A stretch of DNA of 11,061 bases from Bacteroidota bacterium (GCA_021413595.1 JAIOQD010000153.1:1-11061), one strand, 5' to 3'; shown: positions 1 through 7,143, numbered from the stretch's first letter. A program made the numbers and translations. Notes: a model not told the origin generated them from the letters alone.

Positions 1-549
1 CTTGACAGAGGAACAGAGCTAACCTTTAAGCCTAACTGGCGTGAAACAAAAGAGTATGTTCAATGTTGCTATATGGATAATCGCCTGGGAGTTTGGAATG
101 CATTGAAAGTGGCAGAAACATTGAAAGATGGGGTTATTTGTTTTTCCTGTTGGGAAGAACATGGTGGTGGAAGTGTTTCTTATTTACAGAAATTTATCTA
201 TGAAAAATATGGTGTGAAACAAGCCCTGATATCTGATATTACCTGGGTTACCCCCGGTGTCCCTCATGGTAAAGGAGTTGCCATATCACTCCGCGATAGC
301 CTTATCCCACGAAAAAGCTATGTAGATAGGATAAGGGAGATAGCTAAAAAATCAAATGTCAAGTATCAGATCGAAGTGGAGGGGACTGGCGGCAGCGATG
401 CAAAAGAATTGCAAATGGCTGCAAACCCTTGGGATTGGTGCTTTATAGGTGCTCCTGAGGATCATGTTCATTCACCCGATGAAAAGGTTTATAAAAGTGA
501 TATTGAAGAGATGGTGAAATTATATAAGCTATTGATGGAGAAATTGTAA
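1..549 (+). CDS. M42-type metallo-aminopeptidase, 5' end cut off by window
   Basis: The reading frame is open from base 1 to the TAA at 547-549, giving 182 visible residues; the N-terminus lies outside the window. Visible motifs fit a dinuclear zinc peptidase of the M42 (or related M20/M28) clan. They are MDNRLGVW with the metal-bridging Asp at visible residue 26, the acidic pair in CWEEHGGG (residues 50-57), SDITW (Asp79), [10 protein letters not shown] (90-99), a Gly-rich GTGGSDA (128-134), and a C-terminal HVHSPDE (155-161) whose His would be a zinc ligand. By family, such enzymes release N-terminal residues from peptides in the cytoplasm. The ATG at 73 is internal: conserved sequence continues upstream of it and the metal-site Asp follows it directly. 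The gene ends convergently with the rlmH-like gene. The family is fairly sure; the exact subfamily and substrate are not. Confidence 0.8.
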   Translation, partial: LDRGTELTFKPNWRETKEYVQCCYMDNRLGVWNALKVAETLKDGVICFSCWEEHGGGSVSYLQKFIYEKYGVKQALISDITWVTPGVPHGKGVAISLRDSLIPRKSYVDRIREIAKKSNVKYQIEVEGTGGSDAKELQMAANPWDWCFIGAPEDHVHSPDEKVYKSDIEEMVKLYKLLMEKL

Positions 550-563
550 GAGTTAGATTTTTT

Positions 564-595
564 ACCCTGACAGGGTTCCAAACCCTGTTAGGGTT
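564..595. repeat. Left arm of long inverted repeat in convergent gap
   Basis: This 32-bp arm starts ACCCTGACAGGG and ends CCTGTTAGGGTT. It is itself made of two short palindromes (CCCTGACAGGG and AACCCTGTTAGGGTT). Its reverse complement matches 710-740 with about one substitution and one indel. It begins 15 bp after the aminopeptidase stop. It could act as a transcription terminator or be one end of a small non-coding mobile or REP-like element. Confidence 0.8.
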
Positions 596-709
596 ATTAT
601 GCTTGTCTTAACACTACTTAAAGAAACTGAAAATACATAATTTCGCCACCCTTTCATTTATCGGTTTTCCCATTAAAATAAATGTCTTGGTTTATTAGCG
701 TGGAACTTG

Positions 710-740
710 AACCCTAACAGGGGTTGAACCCTGTCAGGGT
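710..740. repeat. Right arm of long inverted repeat in convergent gap
   Basis: This 31-bp arm starts AACCCTAACAGGGG and ends CCCTGTCAGGGT. It is nearly the reverse complement of 564-595. The 114 bp between the arms (596-709) are AT-rich and hold no ORF that I can support. The arm ends 10 bp before the stop codon of the rlmH-like gene on the minus strand, so the pair sits exactly between two convergent genes. Confidence 0.8.
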
Positions 741-750
741 AATGTGAAAA

Positions 751-1161
751 TCAACTGTGATGATATGGCTCATTTTTTAATATAGTCATTGCCCTATACA
801 ACTGTTCCACAAAAAATAAACGTACCATTTGATGTGAAAAAGTCATTTTTGAAAGCGAGATCTTTCCGTGGGCTCGTTTATATATTTCCTCCGAAAATCC
901 GTATGGTCCGCCTACTACAAAAACAATATTTTTAATTCCTGAATTCATTTGTTGTTGAATAAAGTCGGAAAAATTAACCGAACTGTATTCTTTTCCATTT
1001 TCATCAAGTAAGATCAAGCGATCTGATGATTGAATATTTTTGAAGATTAATTCTCCTTCTTTTTGTTTCTGTTGTTCAATACTTAAGGCTTTTGTGTTTT
1101 TTAAGTCTGGAATTACAATCGTTTCAAAAGAAATATAGTGTTTTAGGCGCTGTTCATACAT
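751..1161 (-). CDS. rlmH: RlmH-like 23S rRNA pseudouridine-1915 N3-methyltransferase, N-terminus missing
   Basis: RlmH is a SPOUT-class enzyme that methylates the pseudouridine at position 1915 of 23S rRNA (helix 69) in assembled ribosomes, using SAM. This ORF has 136 residues, while the family is usually about 155-157. The C-terminal knot motifs are intact: GGPYG (84-88), SKMTFSHQMVR (104-114), LYRA (121-124) and the terminal PYHH (132-135). The normal first ~20 residues, with the opening beta strand of MKIKLLxIGKT type, are absent. In-frame codons upstream of the ATG at 1161 still read HEYIIKGFG, which aligns with family helix 1. Further upstream the match is lost, with no ATG/GTG/TTG start before the in-frame stop at 1228-1230. 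The gene may be 5'-truncated, use a non-standard start, or be affected by a sequence error. The family is certain; the function is uncertain. Confidence 0.85.
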   Translation of the reverse strand: MYEQRLKHYISFETIVIPDLKNTKALSIEQQKQKEGELIFKNIQSSDRLILLDENGKEYSSVNFSDFIQQQMNSGIKNIVFVVGGPYGFSEEIYKRAHGKISLSKMTFSHQMVRLFFVEQLYRAMTILKNEPYHHS

Positions 1162-1242
1162 GCCGAAACCTTTTATAATGTATTCATGAAATATTAAATT
1201 GGCGCAATTATTGCTTAATAAACTAAATTAATAAATAAAAAA

Positions 1243-1632
1243 ATGAAAACTAAAGCTATCATATTACTCGTCATTTCAATTTCATCACTTGCTTTTATGT
1301 CTGATATTATTGATGGTATTTCCTCTGCGATACGTACAGGAAATCCTAAAAGTATTTCAAAATATTTTATTGAGAATATTGATTTAAAAGTAATTGCTCA
1401 AGAGGATGTTTATAGCAAACAACAAGCTGAAATGATCCTTAAAGATTTTTTTACAAAACATCCTGTAAAATCATATACGGTTGCACATAAAAGTGAACCC
1501 AAAGCTGGTTCGCAATATGTTATCGGAACGCTTGAAACCGAAAACGGAAAATTCCGGATCTACTTTTTAATTAAAACTACCGGTTCGGAAACGCTCATTC
1601 AGCAATTTAGAATTGAGACTGAAAATGAGTAA
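1243..1632 (+). CDS. DUF4783-type small exported protein
   Basis: This is a 129-residue protein. It starts with a basic-hydrophobic stretch (MKTKAIILLVISISSLAFM, residues 1-19), which looks like a signal peptide or N-terminal anchor; no lipobox Cys is present. The mature part carries the pattern I associate with the Bacteroidota-specific DUF4783 family: IRTGNPKSISKYF (30-42), YSKQQAEMILKDFF (57-70), QYVIGTLET (91-99) and RIYFLIK (105-111). The likely fold is a small NTF2-like alpha+beta domain acting outside the cytoplasm. The function is unknown. Its last codons overlap the ATG of nadC by 8 bp, so the two are almost certainly co-transcribed and perhaps translationally coupled. The ATG at 1243 is preceded by an A-rich leader and no Shine-Dalgarno sequence. 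The divergent gap to the rlmH-like gene is 81 bp. Confidence 0.8.
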   Translation: MKTKAIILLVISISSLAFMSDIIDGISSAIRTGNPKSISKYFIENIDLKVIAQEDVYSKQQAEMILKDFFTKHPVKSYTVAHKSEPKAGSQYVIGTLETENGKFRIYFLIKTTGSETLIQQFRIETENE

Positions 1633-2497
1633 AAAGCTATTGCCCGAATCTCTCTATAATTTTAGTATTCACCAATTTATCAGTCTGGCTTTGGCCGAAG
1701 ACATGGGTGATGGTGACCATACTTCACTTGCCTGTATTCCTTCCTCAGCTAAAGGAAAAGCACATTTACTTGTAAAAGAAAATGGAGTGATCGCTGGTGT
1801 GGAATTGGCTCTCCTTATATTTAAACAGGTTGATAAATCTCTTAAAACAACTGTTTTTATTAAGGATGGAGCCCTAATAAAAAAAGGAGACATCGTATTG
1901 ATTGTTGAAGGAAAAGCGCAATCCATACTATTAGCTGAAAGGCTTGTTCTGAATTGTATGCAACGCATGAGCGGTATCGCTACTGCTACACATAAATTGG
2001 TGTCACTCTGTAAAGGCACTGATACAAAGGTAATTGATACTCGTAAAACCACACCAAATATCCGTGGCATAGAAAAATGGGCGGTACTCCTTGGTGGTGG
2101 CGCTAATCATCGCATAGGTTTATACGATATGATTATGATCAAAGATAATCATGTGGATTATGCGGGTGGAATAAAACAAGCCATTGAAGCTGCAAGCGAA
2201 TATTTGAAAATTAAAAAAAAGAAATTAAAAATTGAAATAGAAGCACGTAACCTCAATGAAGTAATACAAATACTTGCTGTAGGAAATGTGCACCGAATTA
2301 TGCTTGATAATTTTTCAACTGAGGATACTAAAAAAGCTGTAAAATTAATTAACGGAAAATACCAAACTGAAGCTTCTGGTGGCATTACCGAGAAAACGAT
2401 TGCCAGCTACGCGAAATGCGGAGTTGATTTCATTTCGGTGGGAGCACTTACACATAGTATTAAAAGCCTTGATTTGAGTTTAAAAGCCATAGACTAA
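1625..2497 (+). CDS. nadC: Nicotinate-nucleotide pyrophosphorylase (quinolinate phosphoribosyltransferase)
   Basis: NadC converts quinolinate and PRPP to nicotinate mononucleotide, CO2 and pyrophosphate in de novo NAD synthesis. The 290-residue protein has the usual family length. Motifs seen: EDMGDGDHTS (25-34), ERLVLNCMQRMSGIAT (105-120), DTRKTTPN (138-145) with the PRPP/quinolinate-binding basic residues, GGGANHRIGLYD (157-168), IKDNH (172-176), IEIEARN (203-209) and MLDNF (226-230) with the acidic Mg/PRPP ligands, and SGGI and SVGALTHS (271-278) in the phosphate-binding barrel end. I chose the ATG at 1625. A TTG at 1613 would add only four residues and lies deeper in the upstream gene. 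The stop of DUF4783 sits inside the ATGAGTAA overlap. nadA and nadB are not in the window. Confidence 0.95.
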   Translation: MSKKLLPESLYNFSIHQFISLALAEDMGDGDHTSLACIPSSAKGKAHLLVKENGVIAGVELALLIFKQVDKSLKTTVFIKDGALIKKGDIVLIVEGKAQSILLAERLVLNCMQRMSGIATATHKLVSLCKGTDTKVIDTRKTTPNIRGIEKWAVLLGGGANHRIGLYDMIMIKDNHVDYAGGIKQAIEAASEYLKIKKKKLKIEIEARNLNEVIQILAVGNVHRIMLDNFSTEDTKKAVKLINGKYQTEASGGITEKTIASYAKCGVDFISVGALTHSIKSLDLSLKAID

Positions 2498-2513
2498 ATT
2501 TGAAAATGTGTCG

Positions 2514-2681
2514 ATTTGATAATTTAGATATTTTAAAAAAATAAATTGTATGATTTGTTTTAAAAAAATTCTTACAAATAATTAGAATTTTTAGGCTTCA
2601 TCAAAAAATATTTTCTTTAATTAAAATCAAGTTGATTGTGTTTAATTGTTTGATATTTAGTTGGTTATCAAATTATCAAAT
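2514..2681. repeat. Weak inverted repeat spanning the nadC-yihY gap
   Basis: ATTTGATAATTT (2514-2525) is matched by its exact reverse complement AAATTATCAAAT (2670-2681). The gap of about 200 bp (2498-2699) is otherwise very AT-rich, with A and T runs and no supported gene. In DNA of this composition a 12-bp match can arise by chance. The TTG at 2661 lies just before the right arm, one more reason to start the YihY gene at the later ATG. Confidence 0.35.
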
Positions 2682-2699
2682 TGCCATATTGTTTTTATT

Positions 2700-3647
2700 A
2701 TGCAACATAAAAATGTTAAGCGTTTAATAAAATTTAAGTTTATTCACAGGATACTTAATGCCAGCAAGAAAATTATTTTACCTGGCTTTGAGGGGATGTC
2801 ATTGTACGTAGTCTCAAAGTTTTTTTTTCATGGTATAGGAAATGGAAATTTAAACACTCGTTCACAGTCACTTGCTTTCAGTTTTTTTTTGGCTCTGTTT
2901 CCATCTATCATCTTCTTGTTTACACTTATACCCTACATTCCGATAGAACATTTTCAAGATTCCTTGTTTAATTTATTGCAAACCTTACTTCCGAAATCAG
3001 CTTTTGAAGCCACAGAAGAAACGATTGCTGATATTATTAAAAATCAGCGTGGAGGATTGTTATCTGTCGGTTTTATTTCTGCTTTGTACTTTTCAACCAA
3101 TGGATTTAATGAAATGATGAATGCTTTTAATGAGACCTTTCATATTATTGAAACCCGTTCTGCTTTTAAGCAAAGATTAGTATCTTTAGTGATGGTTCTA
3201 ATGACAACTCTTTTTATATCAATTGCAATTGCTTTAATTATATTTAGCGAAATCGGGTTACAAAAAATTATTGAAAAGGATAACTTGGCTTATTACTTAA
3301 TTTTATTTGGTAAGTGGTTTATTTTGATTTCTTTATGCTTTAGTTTTATTTCCTTCAACTATTACCTTGGCCCTAAACGAAAAAAAGGCTTTCGTTTTTT
3401 CTCGCCAGGCTCAATATTAGCCACTGGCTTAACTATTATCACCTCAATATTGTTTGCATACTATGTAAATAATTTTGGAAATTACAATAAGCTATATGGA
3501 TCTATTGGAACGCTTATTGTAATTATGTTGTTCATCTATATCAATTCTTTGATATTACTATTGGGATTTGATTTAAATGCAAGCATTGTAAGCGCAAAAA
3601 GGAAACTAGGTAGGTTACACCACCCCTTGAAATTGGCCAGAAGATAA
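2700..3647 (+). CDS. YihY/BrkB family inner-membrane protein
   Basis: This is a 315-residue polytopic membrane protein of the family formerly called ribonuclease BN, a label now considered wrong; its real role (possibly transport) is not established. From the ATG at 2700, a basic N-terminus of ~50 residues is followed by about six hydrophobic segments: roughly 57-80, 117-137, 162-183, 200-220, 236-256 and 266-292. Family hallmarks are the SLAFSFFLALFPSIIFLF segment in helix 1 and YGSIGTLIVIMLFIYINS followed by LLLGFDLNAS near the end. The frame extends upstream to a TTG at 2661, but those 13 residues are not family-like, so I prefer the ATG. It follows nadC in the same direction with a gap of about 200 bp and probably has its own promoter. 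It converges with the methyltransferase gene, 32 bp apart. Confidence 0.9.
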   Translation: MQHKNVKRLIKFKFIHRILNASKKIILPGFEGMSLYVVSKFFFHGIGNGNLNTRSQSLAFSFFLALFPSIIFLFTLIPYIPIEHFQDSLFNLLQTLLPKSAFEATEETIADIIKNQRGGLLSVGFISALYFSTNGFNEMMNAFNETFHIIETRSAFKQRLVSLVMVLMTTLFISIAIALIIFSEIGLQKIIEKDNLAYYLILFGKWFILISLCFSFISFNYYLGPKRKKGFRFFSPGSILATGLTIITSILFAYYVNNFGNYNKLYGSIGTLIVIMLFIYINSLILLLGFDLNASIVSAKRKLGRLHHPLKLARR

Positions 3648-3679
3648 AATATACGATTTCTTATTACTGCAGGAATAAT

Positions 3680-4231
3680 TTAGTTAGTACAGGTAAAAAC
3701 AAATGCGGGTGGGATATTCATCGGAGTAAAGGTCAGGTCAACATTTTTGAATGTTTCTCTTAATTTTTTATACGCATTAAGCGAATATTGAAATTGAATA
3801 AATGCTCCACCGGGTTTCAAAACTTTTGTTACCACCTCTAAAATGTTTTTTACAACATTGTTTGGAATCATTGCTAATGGTAAGGAAGAAACAATGTAAT
3901 CGGCTTTTTGAATGTTGTTTTCAGACAAATAATCTTCCAGTTTTTCAGCGGTATCGCAGATGACCTTTAAACGTGGATCTTTGATATTCTGAAGTTTTTC
4001 ACAAAACTCTGTATTTGTTTCAATTGCCAATAAAAAGCAATCATCAGGCATCTTTTTTAGTAACTCAAGTGTAATATTCCCTGTTCCGGGGCCAAATTCA
4101 ACAATGCATTTTACATTGGAAAAATCAATGGGTTCAATCATTTTTTTTACCAGATATTTAGAACTTGGTGTAATCGAACCGATGTTTTTACCTTCTTTTA
4201 AAAATTCTGAAAAAAAGTCTCCTTTATGCAA
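3680..4231 (-). CDS. Small SAM-dependent methyltransferase, phospholipid N-methyltransferase type
   Basis: This is a 183-residue class I methyltransferase. The N-terminal FFSEFLKEGKNIGSITPSS (6-24) is typical of the PmtA-like group, which is related to rRNA adenine dimethylases. Motif I is VEFGPGTGNIT (44-54), an acidic ribose-binding Glu follows at 71 (LLAIET), and IVSSLPLAMIP (113-123) takes the place of the catalytic NxPY-like loop. KPGGAFIQFQYS (139-150) is the late strand. By family it may methylate phosphatidylethanolamine or a related amino-lipid at the membrane, but small family members are often mis-assigned and the substrate cannot be read from sequence. The start is a TTG at 4229-4231; no in-frame ATG lies between it and the upstream stop, and the next Met (residue 31) would delete the conserved N-terminus. 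It lies 73 bp downstream of the ogt-like gene, same strand. Confidence 0.8.
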   Translation of the reverse strand: MHKGDFFSEFLKEGKNIGSITPSSKYLVKKMIEPIDFSNVKCIVEFGPGTGNITLELLKKMPDDCFLLAIETNTEFCEKLQNIKDPRLKVICDTAEKLEDYLSENNIQKADYIVSSLPLAMIPNNVVKNILEVVTKVLKPGGAFIQFQYSLNAYKKLRETFKNVDLTFTPMNIPPAFVFTCTN

Positions 4232-4304
4232 TTTGTGTGTGGTATTATAATTGGTAAATTAAAATATTCATTTCATCCTTCTGAATTTACTGTAGATAGT
4301 TTTT

Positions 4305-4796
4305 TTATTTAAACAAATCTGTTTGCTTTCCGAAGGTACTACTATTTTCGTGATTTAGTAGCCACTCTTTACGCCATAACCCGCCTCCATAGCCAATTAA
4401 CTTTCCACTGCTTCCAATAACACGATGACAAGGAATAAGTATAGAAATAGGATTACTTCCATTAGCACTGCCAACAGCACGTGTGGCATTTCTATCTCCA
4501 ATTTGTTTTGAAATTTCCAGGTAGGATTTTGTTTTACCAAAAGGAACTGTATGCAGTTCATTCCAAACTTTTTTCTGGAAATCGGTTCCTTTAGGATTTA
4601 GTTTTAAGCCAAATTCTTTTCGGATACCTTTAAAATATTCATCAAGTTGATAGATACATTCCTTTAAGGAAGCATGAATTTTAGTTGTGTTATCTGCTTT
4701 TTTGTCAACAAAATAGAGGGAAGCTATCCCATCTTCATTTCCTGTGATTTCAATGAGTCCGATAGGGGAGGAGTAATATGTTGTATGGACTGACAT
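4305..4796 (-). CDS. ogt: Methylated-DNA--[protein]-cysteine S-methyltransferase (Ogt type)
   Basis: This suicidal repair protein moves the alkyl group from O6-alkylguanine (and O4-alkylthymine) in DNA to its own cysteine. It has 163 residues. The active-site motif IPCHRVIG sits at 121-128, with Cys123 as acceptor. The helix-turn-helix recognition segment NATRAVGSANGSNP (103-116) holds the arginine finger Arg106 and the conserved Asn112. GYGGGLWRKEWLL (135-147) closes the active-site pocket. There is no Ada N-terminal zinc domain and no AraC-type domain, so this is the stand-alone constitutive form rather than the adaptive-response regulator. The ATG at 4796 gives the usual N-terminus (YYSSPIGLIEI). 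A hairpin repeat lies upstream, between it and fadE. Confidence 0.95.
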   Translation of the reverse strand: MSVHTTYYSSPIGLIEITGNEDGIASLYFVDKKADNTTKIHASLKECIYQLDEYFKGIRKEFGLKLNPKGTDFQKKVWNELHTVPFGKTKSYLEISKQIGDRNATRAVGSANGSNPISILIPCHRVIGSSGKLIGYGGGLWRKEWLLNHENSSTFGKQTDLFK

Positions 4797-4834
4797 TTTT
4801 AAATGGTTTTCTCAAATTTTATTTCTCCCGAAAA

Positions 4835-4903
4835 TGTCATATTTAGCGAAGTCGAAGCATCTTGTTAATCAATAACAAAATTTCTCGACTCCGCGAAATG
4901 ACA
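4835..4903. repeat. 69-bp imperfect palindromic element between fadE and ogt
   Basis: The element begins TGTCAT and ends ATGACA. Imperfect arms contain AGCGAAGTCGAAGCAT on the left and ATTTCTCGACTCCGCGAAAT on the right. The centre is a clean hairpin with TTGTTA (4862-4867) and TAACAA (4873-4878) around a 5-nt loop. Elements with TGTCAT ends and GAAGTCGA cores are common dispersed repeats in Bacteroidota intergenic DNA. It lies 18 bp past the fadE stop and could end the fad operon transcript; there is no strong T-tract, so the terminator role is only possible. Confidence 0.75.
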
Positions 4904-4921
4904 AATAGAAGCAATTTGAGA

Positions 4922-6715
4922 CTAGAAACAATATTTGTTTTCAGCGATCATTTTTGCAGCAATAACTCTACGTGCTGCAGTTGTATTTAATCCTTCAGTT
5001 TTTGTGAAACGTTTTAAACCTGTAAGCATAATGCGTTGTTCATCGCCTTCAGCAAAGCTATTAATAGCTTCTTTTCCAGATTTGTGAATTTTATCAGCAG
5101 CATCATTCAAATAAACACGCATCATTTCTAATTGCTCTTTACAAGCCTCTTCGCCACGCATACCTACTAACTTTTCAACACGCAATTGTAAGGACTCACA
5201 AACGTATAATTCAATGATCATATCCGCTAAGTTCATTAGAATTTCCTGCTCTTTTGCAAGATTTGCCATTAGTTTTTGCACTGCAGAACCGGCAACCATT
5301 AATGTTGCTTTTTTGAAGTTAGCGATGTATTTTTTTTCTTCGGAGAATAATGTTTTTTCAGAAGAACCAAAATCAGGGATACTCATTAATTCACCTGCTA
5401 CTTTTTGAGCAGGTCCCATTAGATCCAATTCACCTTTCATAGCACGTTTCAACATCATATCAACTGTAAGCATACGGTTGATCTCATTTGTTCCTTCAAA
5501 AATACGGTTGATACGGGCATCACGGTATGATCTGTCCATAGGTGCTTCAGCACTATATCCCATTCCACCATAAATTTGAACTCCTTCATCCACAACATAA
5601 TCAACTACTTCGGAAGCATGTACTTTTAATATAGCTGCTTCTACAGCAAATTGTTCTGTTCCTTTTAATTTTGCTTTTGCTTCGTCCATTCCACCAGCAA
5701 TCAATGCATTGGTTGCATCTTCAATGTTTTGGGATGCTCTGTATGTAGCTGATTCAGTAGCGAATGTACGGATAGCTTGCTCAGCAAGTTTGTAACGGAT
5801 AGCTCCGTATTTTGATATTGATCTGCCAAATTGCTGACGCTCATTTGCATAATTAACCGATTGAGTGATAATTTTTTTAGAACCACCTATGGCAGCTCCA
5901 GCAAGTTTCACACGTCCAAGGTTTAATATATTTACAGCAATTTTAAATCCGTTCTGACGATCGGATAATAAATTTTCTACCGGTACTTTGCAATCATTGA
6001 AAAACACCTGACGAGTTGAACTTCCTTTGATACCCATTTTATGTTCTTCAGGATTCAAAGTGATGCCACCAAATTCTTTTTCAACAATAAATGCACTTAA
6101 ATTTTCATCATCACCTATTTTTGCAAATACTGTAAAGATATCAGCGAAACCACCATTGGTGATCCACATTTTTTGTCCGTTTAAAATATAGTGTTTACCA
6201 TCATCAGATAGCACAGCACGTGTTTTTCCGGAATTAGCGTCTGAACCTGCACTTGGTTCAGTTAAACAATAACATGCTTTCCATTCACCACTCGCCAATT
6301 TAGGAATGTATTTTGCTTTCTGCGCTTCGTTACCATAATATAAAATTGGTAAAGTACCAATACCTGTATGTGCTGAAATTGCTACAGCAAATGAATGTCC
6401 GGTACCAAGTACTTCAGTAACTAACATGGAAGTTACAAAGTCTTTTCCAAAACCACCTAATTCTTCAGGAACAGAAATACCTAATAAACCAAGCTCTCCG
6501 GCCTTATTTAATAAGTCAACCATTAGACCTTCTTCCTGCGTATCAATGCGATCAAGGTTAGGCCATACTTGTTGTTCTAAAAAATCCTGACAACTTTTTG
6601 CTATCATTAATTGTTCCTCATTCCATTGTTCTGGAATAAAAATATCATTTGCTTCTGTTTCCTTGATGAGGAATTCGCCTCCTTTTAATGTAGTATTTTT
6701 CGTTAAAGTTGTCAT
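4922..6715 (-). CDS. fadE: Long-form acyl-CoA dehydrogenase, last gene of the fad operon
   Basis: This FAD enzyme catalyses the first beta-oxidation step, acyl-CoA to trans-2-enoyl-CoA, passing electrons to electron-transfer flavoprotein. The 597-residue length matches the VLCAD/ACAD9 and Bacillus FadE type (~590) rather than the short ~380-residue enzymes. Order: N-terminal helical domain (~30-145); middle beta domain with CYCLTEPSAGSDA (148-160) and KMWITNG (182-188); C-terminal helical domain with RQQFGRSISKYGAI (293-306) and QIYGGMGYSAEAPMDRSYRD (380-399). The catalytic-base Glu407 is in RIFEGTNEINR (404-414). The extra C-terminal region (~430-597) is alpha-helical, and in VLCAD-like proteins it serves dimer or membrane contact. 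It lies 40 bp downstream of the four-helix-bundle gene. Its leader, right up to the ATG, is made of 7-bp TTTAGAT repeats with no Shine-Dalgarno site. Confidence 0.95.
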   Translation of the reverse strand: MTTLTKNTTLKGGEFLIKETEANDIFIPEQWNEEQLMIAKSCQDFLEQQVWPNLDRIDTQEEGLMVDLLNKAGELGLLGISVPEELGGFGKDFVTSMLVTEVLGTGHSFAVAISAHTGIGTLPILYYGNEAQKAKYIPKLASGEWKACYCLTEPSAGSDANSGKTRAVLSDDGKHYILNGQKMWITNGGFADIFTVFAKIGDDENLSAFIVEKEFGGITLNPEEHKMGIKGSSTRQVFFNDCKVPVENLLSDRQNGFKIAVNILNLGRVKLAGAAIGGSKKIITQSVNYANERQQFGRSISKYGAIRYKLAEQAIRTFATESATYRASQNIEDATNALIAGGMDEAKAKLKGTEQFAVEAAILKVHASEVVDYVVDEGVQIYGGMGYSAEAPMDRSYRDARINRIFEGTNEINRMLTVDMMLKRAMKGELDLMGPAQKVAGELMSIPDFGSSEKTLFSEEKKYIANFKKATLMVAGSAVQKLMANLAKEQEILMNLADMIIELYVCESLQLRVEKLVGMRGEEACKEQLEMMRVYLNDAADKIHKSGKEAINSFAEGDEQRIMLTGLKRFTKTEGLNTTAARRVIAAKMIAENKYCF

Positions 6716-6719
6716 GTTT

Positions 6720-6740
6720 TTTAGATTTTAGATTTTAGAT
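6720..6740. repeat. Three perfect 7-bp tandem repeats at the fadE start
   Basis: TTTAGAT occurs three times in tandem (6720-6726, 6727-6733, 6734-6740). The tract begins 5 bp from the fadE start codon at 6715 and sits in the 40-bp gap after the four-helix-bundle stop. In the fadE mRNA this reads as repeated ATCTAAA, so it forms the ribosome-loading leader. The unit has the opposite orientation to the tract at 7144-7179. Confidence 0.9.
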
Positions 6741-6755
6741 GTTAATTACAGATTA

Positions 6756-7124
6756 TTAAGAGTAGACTATGTTTTTTCTTAAAGTTGATATTAATAAATT
6801 TATCATTTTCTCTAATCTATTTATATCGAGGAGAAATTTTTCTAAATCTTCTTTTTCGATATAAGCAAATTCAAAGGCTAATATTGCTTGTGTTTCAAAC
6901 TCAAAACAAGATCCAATTGATATATTTAAAAATTGGGTAAATTCCTTATTACTTTTTCTCCCTGCTCCTTCAGCGATATTAGAAGGAATAGAAACTGCGG
7001 CTCGATTCATTTGAGAAGTTAATCCATACATCTCAGAAGATGGAAATAGTTTGGTTAATTTATACGTTAGTTTTGTGATTTTCATGGCATCCTGCCAAAT
7101 TTTTAATTCTCTAAAATTATGCAT
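6756..7124 (-). CDS. Four-helix-bundle protein, S23 / 23S rRNA intervening-sequence family
   Basis: This is a 122-residue all-helical protein with the full family signature: FRELKIWQDAMKI (4-16), LFPSSEMYGLTSQMNRAAVSIPSNIAEG (26-53), GRKSNKEFTQFLNISIGSCFEFETQ (55-79) and a final helix (92-115). The family is named after ORFs inside intervening sequences of 23S rRNA genes in Leptospira and others. It is structurally akin to Avd, the accessory protein of diversity-generating retroelements, and forms a basic pentameric barrel in solved members. Its biochemical role is unknown. Here it lies not in rRNA but between fadA (61 bp upstream) and fadE (40 bp downstream) in the same direction. It is flanked on both sides by inverted 7-bp repeat tracts, which suggests a cassette inserted in the operon. 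The start is the ATG at 7124. Codons and composition do not stand out from the neighbours by eye. Confidence 0.9.
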   Translation of the reverse strand: MHNFRELKIWQDAMKITKLTYKLTKLFPSSEMYGLTSQMNRAAVSIPSNIAEGAGRKSNKEFTQFLNISIGSCFEFETQAILAFEFAYIEKEDLEKFLLDINRLEKMINLLISTLRKNIVYS

Positions 7125-7143
7125 CCCATAAACTTAAATAATT

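Noticed and set aside
1613..1624. Upstream TTG start for nadC
   Set aside because: It would add four residues and a longer overlap with the DUF4783 gene. The ATG at 1625 gives a tidy 8-bp overlap and a normal family length.
1669..2070. Open frame of 133 codons on the minus strand inside nadC
   Set aside because: It is antisense to a clearly conserved nadC, has no family pattern and no separate start context; it is a shadow of the codon use of nadC.
2661..2699. Upstream TTG start for the YihY protein
   Set aside because: The added residues are not family-like and lie partly within the AAATTATCAAAT repeat; the ATG at 2700 is preferred.
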